Source: Massilia putida (GTDB taxonomy: Bacteria; Pseudomonadota; Gammaproteobacteria; Burkholderiales; Burkholderiaceae_D). Taken from it: a DNA stretch of 64,000 nucleotides. Shown here piece by piece: positions 63,529 through 64,000 of the stretch. A program made the translations under genes and the position numbers. Location of the stretch: positions 3,410,001-3,474,000 of the forward strand of contig NZ_CP019038.1 in NCBI RefSeq assembly GCF_001941825.1, written 5' to 3'. Every line of letters begins with the position of its first letter. Position 1 is the stretch's first letter. The notes beneath the pieces are model-generated. The model was given only the letters and a program-made list of their open reading frames with translations. It ran no database searches and had not been told where the DNA came from.

Positions 63529-64000
63529 ATGAAAGCCATGATCTTCGCCGCGGGCCGCGGCGAGCGGATGCGTCCGCTGACCGATACCTGCCCCAAGCCC
63601 CTGCTCAAGGTGCGCGGCCGCCCCCTCATCACCTGGCACGTGCTGAACCTCGTGCGCGCCGGCCTCAAGGACATCGTCATCAACCACTCCCACCTCGGCC
63701 ACATGATCGAGGAAGAGCTGGGCGACGGCAGCCGCTACGGCGCGCGCATCGTCTACTCGCACGAACCGGCGCCGCTGGAAACGGCGGGTGGCATCGCCAA
63801 CGCCCTGCACCTGCTCGGCGACGAGCCGTTCCTGGCCGTCTCGGGCGACATCTATGCGCCCTACTTCGACTTCGAACAGGTACTGGACGTGCTCAAGGAC
63901 GTCGACGCCGTCGGCCAGCCGATCCCGCCCGAGAAGCGCGACATCGCCTGGCTGTACCTGACGCCGAACCCGTGGCACAACCCGGACGGCGACTTCGGCG
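63529..64000 (+). CDS. murU: N-acetylmuramate alpha-1-phosphate uridylyltransferase, 5' part (cut by window end)
   Basis: 157 codons visible. The nucleotidyltransferase signature is MIFAAGRGERMRPLTDTCPKPLLKVRGRPL; VSGDIYAPYFDF gives the metal Asp. It makes UDP-MurNAc from MurNAc-1-phosphate, bypassing de novo MurA-MurB, which gives fosfomycin tolerance in species with this pathway. Pairing with amgK makes the call firm. The rest lies beyond base 64000. Confidence 0.93.
   Translation, partial: MKAMIFAAGRGERMRPLTDTCPKPLLKVRGRPLITWHVLNLVRAGLKDIVINHSHLGHMIEEELGDGSRYGARIVYSHEPAPLETAGGIANALHLLGDEPFLAVSGDIYAPYFDFEQVLDVLKDVDAVGQPIPPEKRDIAWLYLTPNPWHNPDGDFG

Overview
The window is high-GC, densely packed bacterial chromosome. 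Its gene content and local gene orders (pcm-rhodanese-tolC, leuS-lptE-holA-proA, dapB-bamE/fur, lptD-surA-pdxA-rsmA, amgK-murU, nadK-recN-hemH-grpE) are typical of Betaproteobacteria of the family Oxalobacteraceae, probably Massilia or a close relative. The genus is my inference from protein content. There is no plasmid, phage or intact IS signature. No stretch longer than about 300 bases lacks a gene or a described element.

Layout. 1-4.3 kb: grpE 5' end behind a sigma32-type promoter, then hemH, recN and nadK as one minus-strand operon with a LexA box over its promoter. 4.4-9.2 kb: a DUF3667 membrane protein, a plus-strand trio (hydrophilic protein, sorbosone-dehydrogenase-like protein, OsmC), gloA, and ribB behind an FMN riboswitch with a visible terminator. 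9.2-12.6 kb: tolC, rhodanese, pcm, TetR. 12.6-17.8 kb: a frameshifted YkgJ-type gene, uppP, recQ, trmB, an aspartoacylase-like enzyme. 17.9-23.5 kb: c-di-GMP and two-component signalling, including a hybrid kinase broken by a stop codon in its receiver domain. 23.6-26.9 kb: tRNA-Gly(CCC), epsC with a small upstream ORF, and two tandem TraB/GumN-like genes, both without the family's GxxH histidines and one frameshifted. 27-29.8 kb: a two-gene DNA-repair operon (radical SAM protein plus DUF4130-UdgX fusion) with a near-perfect LexA box. 29.9-36.9 kb: RsbQ-like hydrolase, then a Sel1 / REC-PAS-GGDEF-EAL / HDOD-histidine-kinase operon. 37-50.4 kb: mostly housekeeping (Bcr/CflA transporter, RlmL-like methyltransferase, hemJ, proA, holA, lptE, leuS, barstar-like, dapB, bamE, fur, hrcA, HAD hydrolase). 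50.5-56.8 kb: accessory envelope region with two related lipoproteins, a candidate small RNA, a small exported protein, a haloperoxidase-like fragment, and an ECF sigma/anti-sigma pair divergent from a subtilase and a Gly/Ala-rich repeat protein. 56.8-64 kb: rsmA, pdxA, surA, lptD, then divergent amgK and murU (murU cut by the window end).

Themes. Outer-membrane and envelope biogenesis is over-represented (lptD, lptE, surA, bamE, uppP, tolC, amgK, murU). Two separate operons carry LexA boxes, joining recN and the radical SAM/UdgX pair in one predicted SOS response. Four genes are broken (HAF-repeat remnant, YkgJ, hybrid kinase, second TraB-like gene). At least four families of short inverted-repeat elements occupy intergenic gaps, sometimes supplying the stop codons of the neighbouring genes.
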